IMG/VR virus record: IMGVR_UViG_3300023179_000538 | Location: 1 to 22,886 of that record | Direction: 5' to 3' (one strand) | DNA: 22,886 bases | Source: a virus | Shown: in pieces, positions 7,806-15,438 of the stretch | How positions within the stretch are numbered: the first letter of the stretch is position 1 | How the letters are laid out: each line of letters begins with the position of its first letter | Translations under genes and position numbers: made by a program | Notes under the pieces: model-generated | Database searches by the model: none | Seen by the model: the letters and a program-made list of their open reading frames with translations, nothing else | Told to the model about the DNA's origin: nothing

Positions 7806-10165
7806 TGAGCGGCTACGCGGAACGGCTGCTGTCAGGCAGCCAAGGGCAGGATGGCGAAATGCAGCCCGTTGGCGGCTACGCCGACCGGCTTCTGGGTGGC
7901 GTTCCGGCGATGCAAGCGGTTCAGCAAAAGAAGCCGTCAGGCGGCAATATCTTCTCCAACGCTTGGGAGATGATCAAGGGCAAGCGCGATCCCAATTATG
8001 CCGATGTGCCGGCATTCGACATCGACCGCGCTGGCCCCGGCGTGATCATGTCGACAGCTGGTGCGACGCTCGCCAATGCGGACGACACCGCATATGCGGA
8101 TATCATCCAGAAGTCGTTGGGAGATCGGTTCCTGGGCCGCACCAAGGACGCCAACGGCTACGAGATCATCGATTACATCGATGCCAGCGGGACCAAGCGA
8201 CGCGGCTACGTGAACATGCCCGGCCTCGACATGGGCGATGTGCAGCGCGCCATCGGTGGCGGCCTTGCCTACATGGGTGTGGGTAAAGTGCTTGGTCGGG
8301 CTATGCAGGGGGCGCCGATGTTGGGGCGCGTGGCCGCGCAGGGCGGCGGCGCGGCCAGCACGTCCGTGGTGCAGGATATCGGGTCGATGGCGCTCGGCAG
8401 CGAGCAGGGGATCGACCCTAAGAAAGCGGTCATTGCCGGCGCTGGTGGCGCGCTGTTCGAGGGGTTGCCAAGCAAAGCTGTAGCGCCCCTGCTCGGCGGC
8501 GCAGCGGGTGCGGCGCTGTCAAACGAGGGCGATGGTGTTGCTGGCGCCGGCCTTGGCGCCGCAGCCGGCATGGGCGCTGCTGCCCTCGCGCGCCGTCTGC
8601 TGGGCATGAACCCTGGCCAGTACGTGCAGAATGGCAAGCTCACGCCCGCCGGCGAGAAGGCGGCCGCGAGCGCAGGCGTCAACCCGGCCGAAGTCAACGA
8701 CGAGTTTGCCAAGGTGTTTGCCGACGCCTACGCCAAGACGCGCAGCGCGTCGCTGGCCGCAGTCGAGGCCGACGCGCGATCGGCGCCCGTGCCAGTGCGG
8801 CTGACCAAAGGACAGCGCGAGCGCGACTATCAGCAGATGGTGCTGGAAGATCAAATGCGAGCCGGCCTTAAAGGGCCGCAGGCAAAATCGGTCATGGATG
8901 ATTTTGACCGCCTGCAGACGCAAGACATCGCGTTTGCAGCAGACCGCAACCCCATGACGTTGGGCGGTGTCTCGTCAACGCTCGCTCCGCGGCGACTGGA
9001 TACACCACCCATGACGGCGCTGGGGAGCGATATCCGCGCTGGAGTGCAAACAGCGCGCGAGGGCGGCAGGCAAGCAGAAAAGCAGGCGTGGGAAGGGGCA
9101 AACAAAGGGTTTGCGGCGCCCGAGGAAGCGTTGGCCATGTTGCCGGGGGAGATCCGGGACGGCATCGCCAAGACCAACATCCCCGTCAACCAGAACACGC
9201 CGACAGCCTCAAAGATGGTGGATTTCCTGCGCGACTATCGCGCCGGCAAAGCGCCGACGGGAGCGGACGATTTCCTTCCCGACATGACGAACCAGAGCGT
9301 CGACCAGGTGCGACGCGTGCTCGGCCGCATGAAAGACGACGCAGCAACGGCAACGGACAAGGCAGCCGCTGATGCCGTGTACCGCTCCTACAACACGTGG
9401 ATGGGCAAGGCCGCAGATGCAGGTCACTTCCCTGCCGAAGCTGTGGCAGCCATCCGCAGCGGCCGGAGCATTTCCGCGGAGGTCAAGGGCTTGTTCGAGC
9501 CGCGTGATGGTGGGCGCCTGACGCCTGCAGCGCAGCGCATCCGAGACGTGCTCGAGCGTGCGGACTCGCCTGAAGCCGTTGTTGCCACTCTGTTTGGCCG
9601 CGTCGGCGCCAAGGGCATGATGCCAGCGGGCACCACCGGCATGCTGTCCAACCTCAAGACCGCGCTGCAGAAATACGCGCCCGAAACCGGCAAGCAAACC
9701 TGGGATGACATCCGGCTTGCCTACTGGCGCCGCATCACGACGGACAGCGCCGGGAACCTGCTCAGCCCGCAGATGCTGGCCAAGAACATTGCGACAGCAA
9801 AGAACCAGCATGGCGAGGCGTGGAACATCCTGCTCAACCCGCGTGAGCAAGCCATGATCATGCAGGTGCAGAAGGCCGTTGAGGCGGCAGGCTACAGGCC
9901 GTCCAACTTCCGCACCAACTCGAGTGGGTCCGCGTTTGCTGGCGGGTCAATGATCAAAGACCTTGTCGCGACCGTCTGGAAAGCGCTGGCGGCATCACCT
10001 GCCGTAAGCGCAACCGCTGGTGCCGTCATGCGTCCTGTTGCGTCGGGCTGGTACAAAGGTAAGGCGCAGCGCGCGACCGATCCTCGCATTCAGGAGGTCG
10101 TGCCGTCACTTGGCGGCTACGGCGGCGCTGTCGGTTCCGCCATCGAACGCAATCGCGCTCAGTAA
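7805..10165 (+). CDS. Large internal virion / DNA ejection protein (T7 gp16-position)
   Basis: 786 residues; ATG in a TGATG overlap. The N-terminus carries two copies of a short motif, GYAERLLSG at 3-11 and GYADRLLGG at 24-32. Residues about 65-145 (DIIQKSLGDRFLGRTKDANG, then RRGYVNMPGLDMGDVQRAI) look like a conserved phage domain seen at the N-terminus of other ejection proteins. Residues 148-266 are unusually Gly/Ala-rich and hydrophobic (AGAGLGAAAGMGAAALARRL), which could form membrane helices. The remainder is helical. No transglycosylase motif like that of T7 gp16 is visible. As the largest and last internal protein gene before the fibres, it probably forms the outer part of the ejection channel. 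Confidence 0.68.
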   Translation: MSGYAERLLSGSQGQDGEMQPVGGYADRLLGGVPAMQAVQQKKPSGGNIFSNAWEMIKGKRDPNYADVPAFDIDRAGPGVIMSTAGATLANADDTAYADIIQKSLGDRFLGRTKDANGYEIIDYIDASGTKRRGYVNMPGLDMGDVQRAIGGGLAYMGVGKVLGRAMQGAPMLGRVAAQGGGAASTSVVQDIGSMALGSEQGIDPKKAVIAGAGGALFEGLPSKAVAPLLGGAAGAALSNEGDGVAGAGLGAAAGMGAAALARRLLGMNPGQYVQNGKLTPAGEKAAASAGVNPAEVNDEFAKVFADAYAKTRSASLAAVEADARSAPVPVRLTKGQRERDYQQMVLEDQMRAGLKGPQAKSVMDDFDRLQTQDIAFAADRNPMTLGGVSSTLAPRRLDTPPMTALGSDIRAGVQTAREGGRQAEKQAWEGANKGFAAPEEALAMLPGEIRDGIAKTNIPVNQNTPTASKMVDFLRDYRAGKAPTGADDFLPDMTNQSVDQVRRVLGRMKDDAATATDKAAADAVYRSYNTWMGKAADAGHFPAEAVAAIRSGRSISAEVKGLFEPRDGGRLTPAAQRIRDVLERADSPEAVVATLFGRVGAKGMMPAGTTGMLSNLKTALQKYAPETGKQTWDDIRLAYWRRITTDSAGNLLSPQMLAKNIATAKNQHGEAWNILLNPREQAMIMQVQKAVEAAGYRPSNFRTNSSGSAFAGGSMIKDLVATVWKALAASPAVSATAGAVMRPVASGWYKGKAQRATDPRIQEVVPSLGGYGGAVGSAIERNRAQ

Positions 10166-10221
10166 TCCATCTCAGTTCCGCGTCCCCCGCCAACCTGTGT
10201 CACCCACGGGAACACCCACGC

Positions 10222-11175
10222 ATGCCTCGCAACGGATCAGGGACATACTCGGTCCCCAACACCTTCACAGCCGGGACGCAAATTTCCTCATCGGCCGTCA
10301 ACTCCAATCTGAGCGACATTGGATCGGAAATCACCGGCTCCCTGCCGCGGGACGGTCAAGCTGGCATGACAGGACAGCTCAAGGCTGCGTCTGGATCGGT
10401 GTTGGCGCCTGGTCTGTCCTTCGGCTCAGACACCGACACCGGCCTCTATCGAAAGGCTGGCGATACGATCGGCGTCGTTGCCGGCGGGACCGAGGTTGCC
10501 ACGATCAGCCCCAGCGGCATCGCAGATCAATCCGGCCTGGCCATCGTGGCCATTCCGGTTGGCGTGATGCTGCCCTATGGCGCAGCCACAGCCCCATCTG
10601 GGTGGGTCCGCGCTAACGGTCGCACAATCGGCAATGCAGCGTCGAGCGCAACTGAGCGCGCGAACGCCGATACGTTGGCGCTTTTCACGTTTCTTTGGAC
10701 CAACTTTGCCAACACCGAATGCGCGGTGTCCGGCGGTCGAGGCGCAAACGCTGCAGCGGATTACGCGGCAAACAAGACGATCTCGTTGCCGGACATGCGC
10801 GGGCGCGGGTTCTTCGGCTTGGACGATATGGGCTCAACTGCGGCAGGGCGCCTTGGGTCGATCATCACGTCGTCAACTACCAATGGCGCGAGTGGCGGCA
10901 CGGAAACACACACCCTCACGGCGTCGCAACTGCCAAGCCACACCCACACCGGCACCACCAACGCCGACGGGTCGCACACGCACACGCTCACCGCAGAAAA
11001 TTTTGTCGCCAACAACGGGTCGGGCTCCACATTCACGACGCTGCGCGTCAGCGGCTCGACCAACATCACCGGCGGCACGCACAGCCACGCCTTCACGACG
11101 GATGCCGCAGGATCGGGCGCTGCACACTCCAACATGCCGCCGGCTTGGCTCGGCACCTTCATCATCAAGCTCTGA
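10222..11175 (+). CDS. Short tail fibre with phage tail collar domain and HxH metal-binding tip
   Basis: 317 residues. The N-terminus MPRNGSGTYSVPNTF resembles that of the next gene and is probably a virion anchor. Residues about 110-210 are a tail collar domain: IPVGVMLPYGAATAPSGWVR with the typical P.GW....G pattern, and LPDMRGRGFFGLDDM. The C-terminal part carries repeated HxH pairs (PSHTHTG at 239-245, SHTHTL at 251-256, HSHAF at 287-291). In T4 gp12 and similar fibres such pairs from three chains bind metal ions along the fibre axis and stabilise the receptor-binding needle. A trimeric receptor-binding fibre is therefore likely. The 56-base gap upstream holds only a weak Shine-Dalgarno sequence (GGGAA). 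Confidence 0.85.
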   Translation: MPRNGSGTYSVPNTFTAGTQISSSAVNSNLSDIGSEITGSLPRDGQAGMTGQLKAASGSVLAPGLSFGSDTDTGLYRKAGDTIGVVAGGTEVATISPSGIADQSGLAIVAIPVGVMLPYGAATAPSGWVRANGRTIGNAASSATERANADTLALFTFLWTNFANTECAVSGGRGANAAADYAANKTISLPDMRGRGFFGLDDMGSTAAGRLGSIITSSTTNGASGGTETHTLTASQLPSHTHTGTTNADGSHTHTLTAENFVANNGSGSTFTTLRVSGSTNITGGTHSHAFTTDAAGSGAAHSNMPPAWLGTFIIKL

Positions 11176-11184
11176 GGCTACGCA

Positions 11185-13152
11185 ATGAGCCGCAATGCCG
11201 CCGGCACCTACACCGCGCCAGCCAACAGCGTCAATCCTGCCGTCGAAGGCACGACCATTGACGAGGGCGACTTTAACGCTTTCGTGGATGACATCGAGGC
11301 AGCCCTAACCGACAGCCTGGATCGCACCGGCAAAGGCAAGATCACCGCCCACATCGATTTCGACGAAATCTCAAGCCCTGGCACGCCCGCAACCAATGTT
11401 GGCCGTCTCTACGGCGGTGACGACAGCGGGCTGACGACGCTTTACTGGAAGGACTCATCTGGCAACGTCTACAACCTGTTGCAGGGCGCCGCATCGGGCT
11501 TGACGTTTCAGTTCTCGACCAGCACGACCACGACCAGCGATCCCGGAAACGGCGTGGTGCGGTTCAACAATGCCGCCCTGTCCAGCGTCACCGAGATTGC
11601 GATTGACGATCTGACGGCCGCGGGCGCCGACGTTTCGGCGTTCATTGTAACCTGGGATGATGTCGGCACGACCGATCGCGGCCGGCTGTTCATTCAGAAG
11701 CGCACGGCGCCCGGAACGATCGCGATTTTCCGCATCTCTGGTGCGCTGGTTGATGAGGCCGGCTGGACGCGGCTGGCCGTGACCTACATCACGCACGCTG
11801 GCACGTTTTCGGCCAACGATCCGATTGCTGTGTCTTACGGCACGCCGGGCTCAACGGGTGCCACGGGCGCCACGGGCTCGGCTGGTGCGAATGGCGCCAA
11901 TGGCACGGACCCCGGTATTCGGTGGCTGTTCGCATCGTCCACCACAATGGCCGACCCGAGTGCCGGCAACATTCGCTTCAACAATGCGACGTTCTCTAGC
12001 GTAACGGCGGCGGCGGTTTCGGCGAGCAGCGGCGAAACTGGCAACCCGTCTGTGCTGGCCTTCCTGCAGGCTCTGGACGACAGCACCACAACGGCGCATC
12101 GCGGCTATCTGATCATTAAGAAGGCATCTGCGCCGCAGAATTTTGTGATCTTCGACATCACCGGCGCGCTGATTGATAACACGACCTGGGTGCAGCTCGC
12201 GCTCACGCATGTGTCGTCCAGCGGATCGTTCTCGGCATCCGACGTGCTGTCAGTGCAGTTTGATCGCACGGGCGATGCTGGCTCCGGCTCGTTGTCCGGC
12301 ATGACAGCGAACGGCATGGTCTATGCCACGGGCTCGGCAGCGGCTACGTCCACGGGTGCTGCGACTGATGGGCAGATCCTCATCGGCCGCACCAGCAACA
12401 CGCCGGCCCTTGCGGCGATGTCTGGCGACGTGACAATGACGAATGCGGGCGTTACCGCGATCGGGGCCAGCAAGGTCACGAATGCGATGCTGGCCGGCTC
12501 GATCGACCTAACCACTAAGGTCACGGGTGCGTTGCCGGTTGCCAACGGTGGCAGCGGCGCCACCACGTTGACGGGTGTGATCAAGGGCAACGGCACGTCG
12601 GCATTCAGTGCTGCCGCTGCGACCGACCTTGGCGCCGGCAAGCATGCGATCTGGATACCGGCGGCGGCAATGGTGAGCCGCACGACGAACGGCGCGGAAG
12701 CGGCATCAACCGAGATGACCACGAACAAGAATATGTTCCGGTCGCTCAACTTTGACACAACCACGCAGGAGTTCGCGCAGTTCGGTGTGCAAATGCCGAA
12801 GTCGTGGAACGAGTCCACGGTGACGGCCAAGTTCGTTTGGTCGCACGCGAGCACAAGCACGAATTTCGGCGTGGTCTTTGCTCTTGAGGGGGTGGCAACA
12901 TCTGACGACGATGCGGGAGACGTAGCGTTCGGCACAGCGCAGCAAGTGGCTGACACGGGCGGCACCACGAATGATGTCTATGTCACGTCGGAAACCTCGG
13001 CCATCACCATTGCCGGCAGCCCTGCTCCAGAGGATTGGGTGATGTTCCAAGTCAAGCGGGTGCCTGCAGATGCGTCTGACACCATGGCTATCGATGCCCG
13101 CCTGCATGGCGTGACGCTCTACATCACCACTGACGCCATTACGGACGCCTGA
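11185..13152 (+). CDS. Long tail fibre with collagen-like linker and duplicated domain
   Basis: 655 residues. The N-terminus MSRNAAGTYTAPANSV resembles the start of the preceding fibre. Residues 104-218 and 246-360 are two copies of one beta-rich domain; both contain RFNNA, a RG.L.I.K segment, IF.I.GAL.D and G.FSA.D. They are joined by eight Gly-X-Y triplets at 219-242 (collagen-like, GATGATGSAGANGANG), which would form a trimeric rod. Residues 448-478 hold the common fibre segment GALPVANGGSGATTLTG. The C-terminal domain from about 486 (HAIWIPAAAMVSRTTNGAEA, then QMPKSWNESTVTAKFVW) belongs to a family often seen at phage fibre tips. It probably binds the host surface. Confidence 0.8.
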   Translation: MSRNAAGTYTAPANSVNPAVEGTTIDEGDFNAFVDDIEAALTDSLDRTGKGKITAHIDFDEISSPGTPATNVGRLYGGDDSGLTTLYWKDSSGNVYNLLQGAASGLTFQFSTSTTTTSDPGNGVVRFNNAALSSVTEIAIDDLTAAGADVSAFIVTWDDVGTTDRGRLFIQKRTAPGTIAIFRISGALVDEAGWTRLAVTYITHAGTFSANDPIAVSYGTPGSTGATGATGSAGANGANGTDPGIRWLFASSTTMADPSAGNIRFNNATFSSVTAAAVSASSGETGNPSVLAFLQALDDSTTTAHRGYLIIKKASAPQNFVIFDITGALIDNTTWVQLALTHVSSSGSFSASDVLSVQFDRTGDAGSGSLSGMTANGMVYATGSAAATSTGAATDGQILIGRTSNTPALAAMSGDVTMTNAGVTAIGASKVTNAMLAGSIDLTTKVTGALPVANGGSGATTLTGVIKGNGTSAFSAAAATDLGAGKHAIWIPAAAMVSRTTNGAEAASTEMTTNKNMFRSLNFDTTTQEFAQFGVQMPKSWNESTVTAKFVWSHASTSTNFGVVFALEGVATSDDDAGDVAFGTAQQVADTGGTTNDVYVTSETSAITIAGSPAPEDWVMFQVKRVPADASDTMAIDARLHGVTLYITTDAITDA

Positions 13153-13154
13153 TC

Positions 13155-13988
13155 ATGATCCCCATGAGCATGCACGCGATGATGGCGGGGGGGTCGCCGC
13201 TGGTGACAAGTACCGGCGGCACCATCACCATTGTCGGCGGCTATCGTATTCACACATTCACATCAAGCGGTACGTTTACCGCGAGCGGTGCTGGCAATGT
13301 TGAGTATCTTGTGGTCGCGGGCGGCGGCGGTGGTGGAGCTAACGGAGCCGGCGGTGGTGGTGCAGGCGGTTTCAAAACTGGTTCTTTGTCAATTGCGGCT
13401 GGCAACCATACTGTAACGATTGGCGCTGGCGGTACGGGTGCCACGAGCGGCAACGGAACGGCGGGCGGAAACTCTGTGTTTTCGTCAGTTACGGCCACCG
13501 GCGGCGGTGGTGGTGGCGGGTTGTCAACCAACGGCGTGACAGGCGGTAGCGGCGGCGGTGGTGGGTCATCATATAGCGGCGGTTCTCCCGGCAGTGGCGG
13601 CGCGGGAACCGGTAGCGAAGGGAATGCGGGAGCCACTGGCAGGACAGGCGTTGGGGCCGTGCCGGCTGATATCGCGGGCGGTGGCGGCGGTGGGGCTGGC
13701 GCAAGCGGCAATGCTCCACCTAGTAACGGCACCGGCGGAGCCGGTGGAGCCGGCACGGCATCCAGCATCAGCGGATCAAGCGTAACGTATGCCGGCGGTG
13801 GCGGTGGTGGTTCGGGAACAAACACCAGCAGCGGCGGCGCTGGTGGCGGCGGCGCTGGTGGCGGCGGATCAACTGCGCCGGTTGCTGGCACAGCTAATAC
13901 CGGCGGCGGCGGGGGTGGTGGCGCAAATCCGTCTACGAATGGAGCTAATGGCGGCTCCGGCATTGTGATCGTTCGCTATCTAATCTGA
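13155..13988 (+). CDS. Glycine-rich adhesin-like tail tip protein
   Basis: 277 residues from ATG 13155 (ATG 13164 is also in frame). After a short start comes YRIHTFTSSGTFTASG and VEYLVVAGGGGGG, the usual opening of phage glycine-rich domain proteins. The middle is made of many runs of four to seven Gly, separated by short Ser/Thr/Asn/Ala loops; the protein ends in GGSGIVIVRYLI, which is also typical. In T-even-like adhesins (S16 gp38) such runs pack as polyglycine II helices that present variable loops to the receptor. Being directly after two fibre genes, it is probably a receptor-binding tip. The DNA is strongly repetitive (GGCGGC/GGTGGT), so slippage could change loop numbers. Confidence 0.72.
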   Translation: MIPMSMHAMMAGGSPLVTSTGGTITIVGGYRIHTFTSSGTFTASGAGNVEYLVVAGGGGGGANGAGGGGAGGFKTGSLSIAAGNHTVTIGAGGTGATSGNGTAGGNSVFSSVTATGGGGGGGLSTNGVTGGSGGGGGSSYSGGSPGSGGAGTGSEGNAGATGRTGVGAVPADIAGGGGGGAGASGNAPPSNGTGGAGGAGTASSISGSSVTYAGGGGGGSGTNTSSGGAGGGGAGGGGSTAPVAGTANTGGGGGGGANPSTNGANGGSGIVIVRYLI

Positions 13989-13997
13989 GGGGAACAC

Positions 13998-14561
13998 ATG
14001 CCAGCAGCACTCATCCGAGATGGCTCGATCGCAGAAATCCGGCCGATCGAGTTCACCGACATCCCCGAGCACAAACGCCACATCTGGCGCCCGGTGGTCT
14101 ATGAGGGCGAGGGCCCGAACGTGACCAGCGTGGTCGAGGCTGACCGGGTGCGGGTAATGAGGTCGTATCCGCCGCTTGATCAGCTCAAGGCCGAGCAGAA
14201 GGCCCTCGTGGACGCCGAGGCCGAGCGCCAACGCCTGCGCTACATCACCGGCGGCGCGACCAAGGCCATGGAGTACCTTGAAGCCAAGGACCAGGCTGTG
14301 GCCGTCCTGCAAATGGGCGAGGCGTCTGCGAATGCCCTGGCCAACAATGGCGTGGCCGAGTTCCCGGTGCTCGCGGCATCCGTGCCGGTCGAAGCGCCAA
14401 CGCTCTATGCCGCCGCGCAGCTTGTGAGCGCCCGTTATGAGGCCTATGCGAGCAAGGCCGGCCAGATCAAGGGCAAGGTGATTGCGGCCAAGGCGGCAAT
14501 CATTGCGGCACAGACCGCGCCGGAAATCATGGCCGTGCTGGGGTCCATCGTATGGCCGTGA
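13998..14561 (+). CDS. Fibre-accessory protein (tail fibre assembly-like), unknown
   Basis: 187 residues with GAGGGGA seven bases before the ATG. The N-terminal 55 residues (IRDGSIAEIRPIEFTDIPEH, HIWRPVVYEGEGP) form a short beta-rich domain. The remainder is alpha-helical and Ala-rich (PPLDQLKAEQKALVDAEAER, then YITGGATKAMEYLEAKDQA). A small beta domain followed by long helices, directly after fibre genes, is the layout of DUF4376-type and tail fibre assembly proteins, which often serve as chaperones or short fibre parts. I see no catalytic motif and call it by position. Its end overlaps the next gene by 10 bases. Confidence 0.5.
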   Translation: MPAALIRDGSIAEIRPIEFTDIPEHKRHIWRPVVYEGEGPNVTSVVEADRVRVMRSYPPLDQLKAEQKALVDAEAERQRLRYITGGATKAMEYLEAKDQAVAVLQMGEASANALANNGVAEFPVLAASVPVEAPTLYAAAQLVSARYEAYASKAGQIKGKVIAAKAAIIAAQTAPEIMAVLGSIVWP

Positions 14562-14776
14562 GAAACTGGCGATTCCAGAAAGGCGAGCGGGTCGAGCGGG
14601 TCGAAACCCGCACCGAGCAGGGCATTCCGCCGGAGCTGCTGGACCTCATCACAACGCTGCAGAAAACGGTGCTGGACCTCAAGGCCGACCAGATGCGCGA
14701 CCGCATAGCGAACGAGCAGAGGTGGTCGTCGTTTGCGGGTTTCGTGGAGAAGGAAGCCAAGCGGAGGGCCGGATGA
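14552..14776 (+). CDS. Small charged helical protein of unknown function
   Basis: 74 residues from ATG 14552. It overlaps the previous gene by 10 bases and its stop overlaps the ATG of the endolysin gene (ATGA). The sequence is highly charged, with one predicted amphipathic helix (PPELLDLITTLQKTVLDLKA) and a basic C-terminus (VEKEAKRRAG); there is no signal or membrane segment. I do not recognise the family. Close packing with the endolysin suggests it is translated with the lysis genes; it could be a regulator or accessory factor of lysis. Confidence 0.55.
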   Translation: MAVRNWRFQKGERVERVETRTEQGIPPELLDLITTLQKTVLDLKADQMRDRIANEQRWSSFAGFVEKEAKRRAG

Positions 14777-15438
14777 CCCTTGCCCCTCGCTCCGAAGTCA
14801 AGCTCGCCGGTGTGCATTCCGATCTCGTCAGGGTGGTGCGTCGCGCCGACGAGATGGGCGCCACGTTCCATGTGACGTGCGGGCTGCGCACAGTCGAGGA
14901 GCAGAAGGCGCTCGTCGCCGCCGGCAAGTCCAAGACGATGAAGTCGAGGCATCTCACCGGCCACGCTGTCGACGTCGTGGCCGTCACCAAAGATGGCGGC
15001 GTCTCCTACGATGAAGACGACATGCAGGCCGTTGCTCGCAAGATGAAGGCGGCGGCGGCTGACCTCGGTATCCCGATCGAGTGGGGCGGGGACTGGAAAT
15101 CATTCCACGACACCCCGCACTTCCAGCTGCCCTGGAAGGACTACCCCGCAGATGGCCCCGCGCCGGCACACAGAGAAGCGGAGAAGCCTCTTGCGAAATC
15201 CGGCACCGTGTGGGGCTCACTTGGCGCCATGGCCTCTGGCGCTGCCGTCTACGCAGAGCAGACGATGTCCTGGGCTATCGACACGATTGCAGCCATGACG
15301 TCGCTTGAGCCAATCAAAGTGCTGCTGTCTCAGGCCGGAGCCAACGCCAAGGCGATCGGGCTCGGCACGCTGGTGTTCTGCGGGTTCGTGGTGATCTCGC
15401 GGCGCGCTCGGGTGAAATCCGAAGGGGGCGCGCCGTGA
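14773..15438 (+). CDS. Endolysin, M15-type L-Ala-D-Glu peptidase with C-terminal membrane segment
   Basis: 221 residues from ATG 14773, which overlaps the previous stop; the frame is open further upstream but that part is a shadow of the previous genes. The catalytic domain (about 1-122) has the M15 motifs: SRHLTGHAVDVV with His60 and Asp67, and WGGDWKSFHDTPHFQLPW with Asp113 and His116. By comparison with T5 endolysin, His60, Asp67 and His116 should bind zinc and Asp113 should be catalytic. It would cut the L-Ala-D-Glu bond of peptidoglycan stems. After a linker (122-143) come a hydrophobic Gly/Ala segment (145-162) and a clear transmembrane segment at 194-208, followed by a basic end. There is no N-terminal signal. 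The tail may bind or disrupt the membrane. Confidence 0.85.
   Translation: MTLAPRSEVKLAGVHSDLVRVVRRADEMGATFHVTCGLRTVEEQKALVAAGKSKTMKSRHLTGHAVDVVAVTKDGGVSYDEDDMQAVARKMKAAAADLGIPIEWGGDWKSFHDTPHFQLPWKDYPADGPAPAHREAEKPLAKSGTVWGSLGAMASGAAVYAEQTMSWAIDTIAAMTSLEPIKVLLSQAGANAKAIGLGTLVFCGFVVISRRARVKSEGGAP

Noticed and set aside
10166-11184. Invertible fibre segment for the serine recombinase
   Set aside because: I found no pair of inverted dyad sites around the fibre genes by eye; the similar fibre starts are in direct orientation and encode protein homology.
13250-13963. 237-residue proline-rich open frame on the minus strand
   Set aside because: It is the antisense reading of the Gly runs of the adhesin gene (GGC/GGT read as GCC/ACC frames giving Pro), with no ribosome site or family signal.
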